This document shows positions 11,438 to 23,595 of a stretch of 64,000 bases of DNA, in pieces. The DNA comes from Zantedeschia hybrid cultivar (lineage: Eukaryota > Streptophyta > Magnoliopsida > Alismatales > Araceae), in NCBI GenBank assembly GCA_030544215.1, contig JARZZO010000002.1:81475150-81539149 (forward strand), written 5' to 3'. A model generated the notes under the pieces. It saw only the letters and a list, made by a program, of their open reading frames with translations, was not told the origin of the DNA and made no database searches. Numbering within the stretch: position 1 is the stretch's first letter; the number at the start of each line of letters is the position of its first letter. Made by a program: the position numbers and the translations under genes.

Positions 11438-12053
11438 AAATAAGGTTGTCAACTGAGTGGATATCGGACTTCACTTTGTTTAGCATTATTTGAATATCCG
11501 ACTCTGAGTACTATCTAACGGATAATATTCGAGTTCAAATAATAGTTTGAATCTTTGATTATTACCAATTTGATTCATAACTTAATAAATTGGAAAATTT
11601 TATTCTTTGTATAGTTTATAAACACAATAGATTTAAATAATAAATACTTAAGTTATAAATTTTAAATAATTCAAATGCTCTATTAAGTATATCTTAGGTA
11701 ATAACCAATGTCTAAAACAATTTATCTAAATAAGTAAAATTACTAAAACTAAAGAATTCACAATAAATTTCATTAATATCACTCCACACATCTATTAAGC
11801 ATGTCAAATATCAAATCATTTATTTAAACATAAAAACATCAATAAAATTAGAGGAATTTATCAAAACAGATAATCGGTCAAATGATTATTGGGCTGCTAT
11901 CTATTTTCCTTTTTCAGCGTTGAATATTAATTATATAATTAAATGGATATTCATATATGTTCGTCTGATGTTCTAATCAAATAAATATCCGACAAATAGG
12001 ATGCGAATATGAATCGCAGTCAGATATTTTTTGAATCCTTTGGTAGCCCTATT
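11438..12053. mobile_element. Probable hAT-like non-autonomous element
   Basis: The left end AAATAAGGTTGTCAACTGAG resembles the reverse complement of the right end, AAATAGGGCTACCAAAGGAT. Related GGATATCGGAC and AAATATCTGAC motifs follow just inside. The ends resemble the plant hAT pattern T/AGGG-TGTCAA. The interior is AT-rich and non-coding. The inverted repeats are diverged and no clean 8 bp target duplication was identified. Confidence 0.4.
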
Positions 12054-12214
12054 TAGCAAGAGTTGATCTTCTATGTTTGCATATTACACTCAAACAAGGG
12101 GAGTCATTATAACCTCTAGATGTCCAAGGATTTATCCGTTGCCTCGTCAAATAAAGAACGCTAACGTTCTTCTTTTAGTCGACTAAGTAAAAGATGGAGA
12201 CACCCTAAGGACCC

Positions 12215-12376
12215 TTGTCAAATAAAGAAAAAGAGTAATACTTGCTAGGGAGCATTGCAGCGGGTAAAAGAATTTTTTTTTTTTTTTTTTTAAAGTTGGC
12301 TCCGAGGTGTCAAATAAAGAAAAAGAGTAATACTTGCTAGGGGGCATTGCAGTGGGTAAAAGAATTTTTTATTTTT
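12215..12376. repeat. Two direct copies of a roughly 93 bp unit
   Basis: The run that includes AAAGAGTAATACTTGCTAGG, GCATTGCAG and GGGTAAAAGAA followed by a T-rich tract occurs twice, beginning near 12216 and 12309. The copies differ at only a few bases, so this is a local tandem duplication. Confidence 0.8.
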
Positions 12377-13079
12377 TATTTTTTTTAAGTTGTACAATGC
12401 AATGTCTGATTGGCTGATCCAAAAAAATCCAAAAAATAAAAAACCGACCTAATGAATAGTAAAAAATGCCCCTTAATGGGCCGAGCTCAATTACAATTTT
12501 TAGATTTTTTTGGGGTCGTCCTATTGGACATTATACCGTACGGACGGTTAAGACACCTCGGGACCAAAAAAAAAAAAAAAAAAAAAAGGTTTACCCACTA
12601 CAATTCCCTGTGTACAACACAAAGAAAAAACTCCCCTACAAAGCCGATAATGAGCTATTAACAAAGCCCAAGAATCAAGCTCAACCCACTTTCCATTGAG
12701 TGGACTTTGGGATCACAAATGAGCCTATTGTATTTACGAATCCTCATGGCCCATTTCTTCTTAGTGGCCTGGTCTTGAATATTGGGCCCAGGTTAAGTTT
12801 GTGACATGTGTTTTACTTGCGGCATATATATATATATATATATTTTTGTTAGGTTTGTGATATGGTTCATTAGGTTTGGTTTTTTATTTTTCAGATTTTT
12901 TTAAGTTATATGAAGGGGAATTGGCCTGTATAAAAGGTGTCGGCCATGATGAGACCAACCTAAAAAAATTTAAAAAATAAAAAATGGTGTTGCTGCAGCC
13001 GTCCGATCCCCGCTCATGGTGCGGGGGTGCCGCACCACCGCGAGCAGCGCAACAAGTAAAACTCTTGTGACATATCATT
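12377..13079. other. AT-rich repeat DNA with A-tract and (TA)n
   Basis: Contains a poly-A run (12567-12587), a (TA)n run (12824-12842) and stretches such as 12420-12600 and 12890-13000. These share wording (GACC, long A/T runs, ATGGTG or ATGCC) with non-autonomous elements at 54.5 kb and 59.2-59.9 kb. A short GGTGCGG/CCGCACC hairpin lies near 13018-13037. No coding sequence is recognised. Confidence 0.35.
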
Positions 13080-13084
13080 GTAGT

Positions 13085-13315
13085 TTGAGTTTTTTTTTAG
13101 TTTTTAATCTCTCTAGTCTATACTTAATTTTGGAAAAACTCTCTATAACTTCTGTATTTAGTAAAAATTTCTTTATAATCTCACTTTTCTTTAGAAAAGA
13201 CACTTTTAAGGAGTCTTTTTCAAAATATTACAAGGAACTTTTACTAAATATAGAGGTTGCAAAGAGTTTTTCTTTTAAAATCAAGTAAATTAGGGGGGCT
13301 AAAGCTAAACAACCC
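13085..13315. mobile_element. Short inverted-repeat element
   Basis: The sequence from about 13130 (GGAAAAACTCTCTATAACTT, then TATTTAGTAAAAATTTC) is repeated in reverse orientation near 13220-13290 (reverse complement GAAAAACTCTTTGCAACCTC, then TATTTAGTAAAAGTTCC). The result is a 230 bp near-palindrome with a short loop, typical of a MITE. Outer ends are uncertain. Confidence 0.6.
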
Positions 13316-14683
13316 TTTAGAATTTTCAATTTTGTGTATTTAAAAGGACAAAATAGCATAACATAAAAGTTGAACACTAACGCATACTAGATACGCCTAG
13401 TAATCAAGATCCCGCTTGAGCAAATTTGGACCATCAAATTGCATGGGGGTATGGTCCCGTTCTTCTTTGTTCTTTTTTGAACTACGTATTGATACATGCT
13501 TGGGCAGTCCCCCACTATAGCTATGCTTGAACGTTAAATATAATACAATGGTTATAGATCGATCAAATAGTGATCTTGACCGTCCCTAATGGATCATGAA
13601 AAATGTAGGATACTTGCACATTATACTATTTCCTAGAATTTGCATCCATCCTCCACATGATCTTCTCAAATAGGTGAATCACAGAAGTGATTTCTTTTGT
13701 AAAGGAATTAATCACAGAAATTTTCTTCTAGCTTCTTGACAAAAAGAAGAAAGAAAGCATGCCTACCCATTAACTGGCCTTCCATGGGTCACCATGGAGC
13801 TGACCGAAGACGTTAAACATCCTTCAACATCCCTGGTTTGGGGATTATATTAGGAGACTAAAATGGGTGACTTATTTGATCACCCTATCACGATTAGTCA
13901 GAGTGAGATTTAAAAAAACTGTAAAGTGAGGATGGATCCGCAACACCTAAAATAATGAATAGAGATCCTCTACGTTCATGCTTGGATTGAACTCAGTCAG
14001 TAAAGAGATGAAAAGATTTCAAAGAAAACCCTCATATAATACTTTTCTCATTTCCGAAGAAGGATTTTTATGAAAGCTTGCTTCCTTTCTTTATCTGTAC
14101 TGACCGAGTTCAGTCCAATGCGTACTGAGAAAAAACACATTCCAAAATAATCGGATCTTCTCTTGAAATCAACGATATAGGGTTTCCCAAGGTGCACTCG
14201 TGCTGCCAGAAACCATCAGCTTCCACATGATAGCAACAGCAAAGGTGCTGTCACAGCCTCAAGAATGGAGAAGCTATGAAGGGGTGATGGATCTTCTCTT
14301 TTCTTCTACTCGCAAGGAAAGAAAAAGTGAAAAATTATTTCACATTCAGACTCAACCTGGTAAAAGCTAATAACGACAAAAAACGCATAGTAGTCACCTT
14401 TACATGCAAAAAAAAAAAAAAGGATTTAAAAGAACGTTAAGCTATGAAAAATATACTTGTGAGTTCTACTGCCTTCTCTTTCTCCTTTATCAAATGGTCC
14501 CAACCACATCAAGACGATGTTCTGGAGTTTTTTCTCTTTTCCAGCTCATGGGTTCTCCCTTTTGGAATGCCACTCCCCTCTGGCAGCCCCCCACGAGGTA
14601 GCTCACTGCATTGACCACATTATTACCTCTTGGGCATGTCTCTCTGTGAAGGGCACAGTCCCACTGTCCAAATCAGTGATCAC

Positions 14684-14726
<43 letters not shown>

Positions 14727-17700
14727 ACACAGGGAAGTCACTGTGATATGTGATAGATGGGATTGAACATCATGAAAGAAGATAAAGCTATAAACATGTA
14801 ACCTTAAGTGAAGCTACAAGTGTTCTCAAACAATAATTTGTAGTGGATTTTTCCACTTTTGTTCAAGAGAATAGTTATAAACAGTCAAAATCACAGTTGC
14901 ATCAAAAAGTGGGATTGAAAAGATTAAAAATGATGTGGAACCTGCCCTACATCTCTACAAGCCCAATCTGTGATAGAACCAGAAACATAAGACTGTTTTT
15001 TCCCAGATGTGCATGCAGCTTGGGGTGTACTACAGCATTAATTATAAGATGGCGGAGGCAAATTGGATCCACATTGGGACCTCTGAGCACTGGTCTTCAT
15101 GATTAAAGCTGGAAAAGTGTACTCTCCTACCACCAGATCTATTTTAATTCTTCATAGGTGCACATTAGTAGAATATAATATCTTGTGATGATCTTTTTTT
15201 AAATTTTTTGTTTATGCATGCAGTCTGACTAGTGTCTACTCTCACATTAGGCTCCCATCTACAACCTAGAGTGTCACATAGGTAACTACAAGTGATAGGA
15301 CCTAAGCTTTCCCCCAATATCCTTAGCATGCATCAAGGTTCATAGGATCCATACATAGACATCCCCAAAACCACACTTTGCCTTTAGATAGACATTAGAC
15401 ACACCTTGGTCCCAAAAAGAGATAACAATAGCCATTAGCATCAAGTTAATTATTCTGTATCCTTCTAGTTATATCATATCACCTTATATTGATATTGTCA
15501 TTGGTGTAAGATGGCAAAAGGTGCCAGTGGTAATCGACAAGAACAGATTAGAAAGAGAATGTGGGGCTGTGGGAAACCCCCTTGACTATCCCTTTCTTGT
15601 GTGGGAGGTCTTGGAGAACTTTTGAGAAAGAACTCTTTTTAAGTTATGTCTCTTTTTAAATAGTAAAGAAACAAATTGTTGTTCTCTACCACTATTTCAA
15701 ACTTGCTTCTTGTCTCACCGTTCAAAAGCTTGGCTTCTTCCCCTCTCCTCAGGAAGGACGTCAGGAATAAAGCTAAAGCTATAAAGAAGCCCCCTTCCTC
15801 TCGCCACCTCCGTCACCGGCAGCAGCCGGTCACTTCTCTCGAACATGCTCGTCGAGGCGCCGGTTGGAGCCGGTCGCAAGGGGGAGCTTCCTGTTATGTA
15901 GTCCGTACACCCCTGAGCTCCCCCCAAACCCAATGCTCCTTTTGACGGGTTGGGCAATCCCAAAAAAAGGTTGTTTTGTGGTGCCAGTAATTAAATTGAT
16001 TATTTCTTTTATTAGTTGATATATCATATGTTATGGTTCAAGCTACAGTAAGATTTCCTAAAAAACAATGCAAAATAATAAATCTTGTGATGGTAGAATA
16101 ATCTTTTAAGGCATGCCTAGGCTTTTTGAGTACCCCGCTTAAGGGCCTCTACGCTATTACCATTTAGGAAATGGCCGAGGTGTCTAAGGGCAGGATACTT
16201 GATTGGCCGATAAGTCTCGACCGAGAGCGACTCCAATGAATTGATTCTACTCTAATAATTCTCTTTTTATATCAAATATATCCTACTCAAAAAGAAGTTA
16301 GTGTCTTAAACCTAAGCAGAGCACTCAGACTCAACTATTCAACTTAAAATAAGGTGTGTAGTGGATCAAAACGGTGTTTTCAACTTTCAAAGTGAGACCC
16401 CGGTTCTTCTTGAGGGAACAAGGCATCACCTCAGGGGTTCGGGGGGTGAGCCCCCTGAGCACACAATGGATGAGTTAATAAAATAATAGGACTGGGGGTT
16501 TCATGGTGGAATGGCCTGAGCTTAACTTAGGCCCATCATGAGGAACTCAGTGACGAATGAGATAAGAGCCTTACCTTAGAGGAAGGGAGGGGACTCGGGG
16601 GAGGGGAACCCTCCCCTGAGGAGACTATCCCTTTCGAGGGCCAGCCCACCATGAGCATAGCGAATGGGATAAGGACTGCCTATTTAAGGTCAAGGAGGAT
16701 CTAAAGAGGGGATTTGATCCCCACTTTTATCAAAAAAAATTAAGCAAAATTTTACCAAAGTAATTTGGTCGGTGTTTGCTCTATCAAATTTAAGTAAAGC
16801 TATTTTTGCGTAACTAATAAGCCCTCTTCGCTTCGATTCTGATCGAATCTCCAGTCAACGTAATCTCGTATCTACTTCATATTAACCTTATTTACTGATA
16901 TGGAGCCAACTTCGATCACAATTAATCTTTGAGTTGGATTTTTATAAAGAGGTCATGCTTCCCTCATAGCCTAGGCAAGTAAGTCGCCATAATGACCTCT
17001 GACTTACTTGCCTAGACTATATGACCTCCTTATTTTGATCCAACTTAAACTGAATTGTGACTAAAGGTGGCTCTATACCGATAAAATCACGATTAAAGTT
17101 TAGTGTACAGTTACTCTCAAAATCTTCTCTAGTGCCACAATTTTTATGGAGGAGGGTAAAGCCGAAGGTGGATTCCGAAATAAAAATCTTGCCAAACAAA
17201 ATCTTGCTAAATTTCTACATTTCATATTCACTAGCTTCAAGGGGATTACCACAAACATGTTTACCCAAGGCGTCGGCAACAGAGAATAGCAGTTCTACCC
17301 GTGGTTCGACCCAACGGCTGATTACCACAACTACAGCCATTAACAGAGCTCGCCATTAATAGAGTGGTGGTGTGCGCGGGCCCTAGCCACCATGGATGAC
17401 ATCGTTGCACAGCAAGCTTTTGATACTTTTGGGTATGTACAGGGGCCTACCACATGTTTGACGAAATGCTTCTTACAGCATGCATGCAAACCTACGATTG
17501 TGCCTCCTTAAACATGGAGATGGAGGCTCACAAGAGAAGAAATTGTCATTCGCTACCTAATGTTGGCAGTGCCAACAGTGGATTGTCTACAGAGAACCAG
17601 TACATGGTAGCCGACATCGAGATGGCCATGGTGCAGTTCCACGCCAACTGGTCCTATCGCGGTAGAGGCCCAAGCAAATGCCGAAGCTAGTGACAGGGTT

Positions 17701-17959
17701 GCAGGAACTCTGCCTTGGCCCTCAACATTCTTCAATCGACTGTGTAATCTTTTTTAAAAATTATCATACTCTTGCCAAATATGATAATTATATACATTTT
17801 ATAATTTAAAAATTAATTATACTTTTTATTTTTAATATATTTTTTTAATAACAAAACTACATAAAATATTATACTACAACCAAACACCCTATTAGATTTT
17901 TCAGTTTTAACAACTAATGTCTATTAACTGAACAAAATATTAAATAACAGGATACATTA
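13316..17959. other. Gene-poor intergenic region
   Basis: No gene is recognised. It contains a poly-A run (14408-14421) and a (CT)n microsatellite (14690-14722). It also holds GC-richer patches at 15.78-15.95 kb and 16.38-16.74 kb that look like worn retroelement pieces but show no identifiable domain. ORFs of 60-100 codons here have no family signature. Confidence 0.4.
14690..14722. repeat. (CT)n microsatellite
   Basis: About 16 CT dinucleotides in pure run. Confidence 0.9.
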
Positions 17960-18910
17960 TGAGATTATGGATTTGTATCGGGCCGGGCCGCCTTGATGTG
18001 CGCCGGACCTGACGATGCGGGGAAGCCCGTACCGTCCAGCGACCACGAGCCCACTACCTTCCAACCACGAAGAATCGATTCGCCCCCGATCTGTCCATGG
18101 GACGCAGCAATCGTACGGCCCCTGATGCTCATCAAGTCAACGTGATTCCTGGGGCGACTGGCCCCAAATCGTCGCGGTACACTGATTGGACCCATCAGCA
18201 AATCAACGTCCCCGATGCGCCCAAAATTTCTCGCCCGCAACATGATGCACATGATCAATTGGCAGGCGAATGTTTGCAAAGACTGTTGCAATATTCTCCC
18301 TCGATATCCGGGTACACCACACCACGACCTTTCATAGTTTTGATGGGGCCACCGTACGGACCCGCTGATCCAGACCGTCAAAGTGATGTGTCATCTGGAG
18401 CAGCCTTATCAATTGGCACACCGCACGGGTGCACCGGAGCACGCGAAGCCGAGCAGCAATGTCATCATTCCATCGCCAGTCTCCGCCAGCCAACACAACA
18501 GTGGCAGTCTCGTCCGTGTGGAAGTACCGCTGTCAGAGACATCGGACGGTGCAGCAGCTCTCCAGATGGGTCCATCGATCTGACGCACGTGTTTGGTTCA
18601 GCACTTGGTTTGGTGGTGAATGGGGAGATTGATAGATAGAATAGAGAGAGGGTAGAAGGTTATGGGTTTCGAGGCGGGACGGTGGGACCCACGTAAGGCT
18701 TTTTTGACTACCTGGGCGCCCCGAGGGCCAAGCGGTGGTGGCGGTGCACTACGGAGGATGGTACGGACCAGACAGGTCCAGGGAGCACTGGCCCCATGTT
18801 GTCCAATCGACGGGACCTATCTCGGGATGACACCAATCCCACCTGTTGCCTCGTTCGCAACAGAGGGGGCCGCAATGGAACTTAAAAATGGCTTTTGCAG
18901 GTAGAGTCCT
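17960..18910. other. GC- and CpG-rich patch of unknown nature
   Basis: Roughly 950 bp of GC-rich DNA with many CG dinucleotides, sharply bounded on both sides by AT-rich DNA. It carries a 180-codon plus-strand ORF (18097-18639) and several overlapping ORFs on both strands. None has a recognisable motif, and open frames are expected by chance in GC-rich DNA. It could be a promoter or first-exon relic, or part of a retroelement. Confidence 0.35.
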
Positions 18911-18934
18911 TGCAGGTATATACATTATAGGTAT

Positions 18935-19880
18935 GTTTGCATATAGATACGCCTGAAAATATTGTATTTGCATCTACACTTCTAACTCCCACATATTATC
19001 TTCAATACTCTAAAATCTCAAAAGTATTGCAGCTAATATCCCTCCATCAAAATGTCATTAAATCAAATCTAAAGATTTTGCATATATATCTTTAAATTTA
19101 CTAATATTTTGTATGCATATCTCTAAATTCACTAAAAATTTGCATATGTACTTCTAATATTATTATTGCGTCGGAGATTCGTCCCATCGGAATTAGATGG
19201 CTGAGATTCCTCCAAATCACAAAAAGCTCTTCATCGCTTCTGCAAGACAGATACTAAGTTAGAAGAGATTCTGGTGACGATCTAAAAAAACTCCTTCTGA
19301 TGCCTAAGTCATGGTATGTATAAGCAGAGGGGAATAGAGAACGTACCTTCTGAGGGGAGTCCCTTTTATAAGACAGTCCTGAGACTATAGTAGAGTATGA
19401 TTGGAGACCGTATAGAGGAAGCTCGATTCGATCTCTGTGCGGGACGAGATTCTGACTTCCCTAGTTTGGTGTTGGTTTCATTTATCTGCAAATCGATGGA
19501 GGATTCGGAAGGGACTTCCTTCAGGCAGGAAGTCTCTTGTGCCCGCAAGATGTCGGGGTCCGCTTTAGATTCAAAAGTTCCCGTAGAAACTTAGTCACAC
19601 GGACCTGCTAGCAGAAAGATCCAATGGGCCTCGGCAGGAGGTTTGGTCGTCTTTTAGCAGGTCGGCCCATATAGTAAATAGGCCAACGAAACTGGGCCCT
19701 CTCAATTGTCAAGATTTACATAATCTTTTTGACATATATGGTTAGAATTAATGTTATTTTGAAGAAGGGACGTAACCGCAACATTTTTTATATTTCAGGA
19801 TAATAAAGATAATATATGGGAGTTGAGGGTATTGATGCAAATACATATTTATCAGGGGATGTGTACAAAAATTTCTACAT
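18935..19880. mobile_element. Foldback element interrupted by an insertion
   Basis: The left arm (TTTGCATATAGATACGCCTG, then ATTGTATTTGCATCTACACT and CTCCCACATATTAT) is matched in inverted form near 19800-19880 (ATAATATATGGGAGTTGAGG, then TGATGCAAATACATATTTAT). The interior from about 19165 to 19690 is GC-richer and different in character (starting near GTCGGAGATTCGTCCC), so a second sequence seems to have inserted into the element. The identity of the insert is unknown. Confidence 0.5.
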
Positions 19881-21329
19881 TTCATATTGACTACTCTTTA
19901 TATGCTAAATTTTGGAAATATCATCTTAGTTACATATTATGCTATGTATTATCATCATATTTATAATGTTAAAAAATTACTACTGTGATGGGATATTTGA
20001 TATGTAAAATTGTTTCATATATGCCACTAAAATGAGATATTTGGCATACATGTAATTTTAATACTGTAAGTAAGATAAGTAGGGGTGGACACAATGTGGC
20101 CCCTTGCCTCACTAAAATGTTTTATTGTGTTTTGATATCTTTTGTTTGCAAAGCAGTCCTTTTACTTGTGACACTTTTCTAACTTGGCCCCCCCAAGAAA
20201 AAGCTTTTAACCTTGACCCTTTTGAATAAAATCTCTGCATCCCCCACGAAAGATAAGAATATGACCTTTTCAAAATTTAACATACAAGAGTGGTTAATAT
20301 GAAATTATCGTATATGTATACAAAGATGCCCACCACAAAAATGTGAAGCTTATGCACATTAAGACCTTGTTTGATTGGAGATAACTTCATATTAATTTGT
20401 TATTTTAAATTTATTTATAATATTTATTTCAATGAATTAATTAATTTAAAAAATAGAAGTAAACACTGGCCATATTTTGAGTTAGTTTTGAATTTTGTAT
20501 TCTAAAGCCTCATTTGGAATACAATTAACCCACACTACTTCTACTCTCTTTCTCAGTTCAAGAATGATGTCTTTAAAGTATATTTACGAGGGATTTATGA
20601 TATCAACCTGCTTATGCAACCTATTATTTCATGATTATGTGAGAACATACTTACATGACCATTTAATGTTGGAAAACGGTACATTAACATCGTTTCATAA
20701 CACAACTTTTTGACACACTTAAGTTGTATGCACAGATAGAAGGAAAGTATTAGTACTCCCACACCTTTGACAAGTCCACCTTCCAATGTGTGTGTCACTT
20801 AAACTTTCTCAAAATGTTATGTTAGAAAATAGTGTTACTATACCGTTTTATTTAGTATTAGGCTACTTCTAGTTTGGTTGGGTCCCTCATGATTATGGTG
20901 CATAATTAGCAAAAGACGTATTTTCTTAGTATCTTTAGGCGATTTATCTTATTTCTATTGAATATTAGGAGAATGATAGGTCACTCTTGTAGTCTTTTCA
21001 GAACGTGCCACATGCGTACTTTTAAATTTCACTCGTTCAAAAACTCTAAGATTGATGAATAGACAATTTTCACCCATTCAAACAAACTTTAGAGGCTGCT
21101 TATGCAAAGAGCATGAAGATTGTTCAATTCATTTTCTACGGATTATTTTGAAAATAAAAATTGCAAATTCATCACTCTTATGTTTGAATTGTTGTACATC
21201 GATATTGTGCGAAAAAAGTTACTTTTGTGTACAAAAAGATCATTTATATAATTTTACAAAGAATATTTTTATAGTCTTTCTTAATATTATTAGCATTCTT
21301 ACTTATACATCTACGTATATAGAATAATT
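19881..21329. other. Intergenic AT-rich DNA
   Basis: Only short ORFs. AAGACCTTGTTTGATTGGAG near 20364 looks like a Tourist MITE end, but no matching opposite end was found. Confidence 0.35.
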
Positions 21330-21680
21330 CAAAAAAATAATTAATTCAGATCCCTTCGCTAGAGTTAAGATTTATTTTCCACTTTCTGTCAAAGCGCACC
21401 TTACCTAGTCTCCCTTGTTTTTTACGGACTTTACTGGGAACCCCCTACCGGTAACATCCCCCTTTACCTAGTCTCCCTTGTTTCTTTAGGGACTTTACTA
21501 GGAGCCCCCTACAATTAACATCTCCCTAATACTTTAAGGGTTGAAGTCTTATACAGACTTTACTACTGTAAGGGGCTCCTGATAAAATTCATAAAAATCA
21601 AGGGGAGCTGGTTAACGTGCGCTTGGGCGGGGGACAGAAAATAAATCTCAGTCCCTACTGAGGGACCTAAATTAATTGTT
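21330..21680. mobile_element. Inverted-repeat element with internal direct repeats
   Basis: The left arm at about 21335-21405 (GATTTATTTTCCACTTTCTG, then AAGCGCACC) is mirrored at about 21612-21680 (reverse complement GATTTATTTTCTGTCCCCCG, then AAGCGCACG). Inside, a unit of about 56 bp beginning TACCTAGTCTCCCTTGTTT occurs twice in direct orientation (about 21411 and 21467), each followed by GGACTTTACT. No ORF is present. It is a probable non-autonomous DNA element. Confidence 0.55.
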
Positions 21681-21779
21681 CCTAATTTAAATGTAGTGGT
21701 TCTTCTTAAATGAAATCCTTTTAAAGTGTCTTGATTTGAGTTGACAATTCAAATATGGGAGGGTAATTTGTAACTTTCT

Positions 21780-22056
21780 TTGTGGCAATAATGTCGCATA
21801 GGTTCAACTACCGCTGTATCAAATCAACACGTCCTGTGACATCCGTCCGATGGGTACGCCCGCAGCGTTCCCTCGACATGATTGGTGATTGGAAGGTCCC
21901 GGTCGGGTACGGAACCGGCGGGGGGTAAAAGCAAATAACGGAGCTGCTGCACGCTGCAGTGTGGGACAAAAAAGAACAACGGTCGGGGGAGGGGAGGACC
22001 TTCACGTCCCGTTCCGTTAGTTAACGGCGACGGAAACCGGGCCTGCGGCTATAAAT
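21780..22056 (+). promoter_or_regulatory. Probable BRX core promoter
   Basis: GC-rich DNA follows AT-rich intergenic sequence and ends in TATAAAT at 22050-22056, a good plant TATA box. It is followed by a purine-rich leader on the BRX strand. The distance to the BRX ATG (about 1.5 kb) implies a spliced leader. Support is positional; no transcript evidence is available. Confidence 0.45.
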
Positions 22057-22084
22057 GGCAGGCGCGCCGTGGGAGACGGTTTGC

Positions 22085-23595
22085 GATATAACGGCGCAAA
22101 CAAGAAAGAGCGGAAGCGAAGCAGCAACAAAAGGACAGCGAAGGCGAAGCGCGCGGCAGTTGGGTTTCCATTTCGAGCGAAAATCTCAGGGAGCCGAAGG
22201 GAAAAAAATTAAGAAAAAAGGCGAGATTCCCGTGGAAGCTTCGATCCAATTCCTCCCCGTTTTCTTCCTCCGCCGGCGATCTCCTGTGTGAGGTGCCCGG
22301 GCGGGCGGACGAGTTGGGTGGTGGGTGTGGAGTCTCGCCGCCGTCGACCGGAGGCGGAGAAGGTGCTGGTGCTGGTCATTGTCCACAGAAGAACGAGATC
22401 GGAGCGCAGGTAACAGAGCAAGATAGGAATGGTGCTTCTCATCTCCTTGTGAGCATTTGTTTGATCGAGATCTGTGACACACTTTCTCCTCCCTGCTCGT
22501 TTTCTCATCTCTTTCATCTCTTTTTTGAGTTCCTTTGATCATCCGCTTTCAGATCTATATCTTTATCTCATTCCCCTCGTAGGAAGATCCCCACCCCCCA
22601 CCGTGTTCTGTGTGTAGAATCCAGTCTTGCGATCGTTCCGTGGCTTGTTCATTTCGTTCGAATGTTGAGATTTTCTCACTGGATGCATCCATCTTGCTGC
22701 TAGTTTGGCATTGCTGTATAATCCATATGATGGATCAGTAGCTTCCGCAACTCCGATCCCTGGAGTGGACCGATCGAGACCAGAGCAGAGCAGCCGCTAT
22801 TGTGCGTCTTCTTCGTGACATATCCAGAGATAACATAGTGGTTCTTCCCTTCCAAAAGCTTCCTCCTCCTCGTCGGTCACGGCCTTCCCTAGACCTCTTC
22901 TTTATGGCTTTTTCCTCGGAGATCGCCACTAAAGAATCCCAAAGAAGGGAAAAAAAGAAGAAAAGAAAAAGTGGAATTATTGCTTGCTTCTGTTCTGCTC
23001 TGCTGCTGCAGGGCTCTCTGCTTCAGAAGAATCAGAACCTTCTCTCTCTCCACAAGTCCATTTTTTTCTCCCTTCGGAATATATAAAATTCTTCGAATAT
23101 TATTTTTAAGTTTTTTATTAAAATGTGAGCATTGCTGGTTAAAGGCGATGGACATGGAGTCGTTGCAGATTTATAGAAGGGCCCTCCCGAATCGCTCCTC
23201 TTTATCCTTTTAACTCAAATTTCCACAAAAATATGTGGATGCTCTTCCCCCAGTCGGCTCCACCTCTTTCTTTAATCTTTATCGGTAGTTTATCCAGATT
23301 GCCCTTTTTTCTGGGTTTTTTTGTCCTTTTTACCTGAACCGTTGGTAGCGGACAGTACCCTGCTTTTGTTTTGTCCTCTCTCTCTCTCTCTCTCTCTTTC
23401 AAATATGTCCGGCGATAGGGACGTCTCTCAAATATTTCGTTTATTTTGTTATATTTTTAACGTGGGAGGGGCAGGATTGGGAATTTGCAGGTGGGACAGG
23501 CAAGAGGGGGCGGCGCCGGCGGCGCCAGCAGCAGCAGCGGCCCACGCAGTACGGCGGTCGGAGGAGGAGGAGGAGGAAGGTGGTGAGGGGGAAGG
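22085..23595 (+). other. BRX 5' leader with probable leader intron
   Basis: A likely leader exon ends at GCGCAG|GTAACA (donor GT at 22410-22411). A pyrimidine-containing stretch ends in TTTGCAG at 23490, 105 bases before the BRX ATG. That gives a candidate leader intron 22410-23490. A (CT)n run lies at about 23374-23398. No coding gene is otherwise recognised. Confidence 0.4.

Noticed and set aside
18097..18639. 180-codon ORF in the CpG-rich patch
   Set aside because: Other frames and the opposite strand are equally open. There is no recognisable motif, signal or intron structure.
20364..20400. Tourist MITE starting GACCTTGTTTGATTGG
   Set aside because: No matching opposite end or TAA/TTA flank pair was found nearby.
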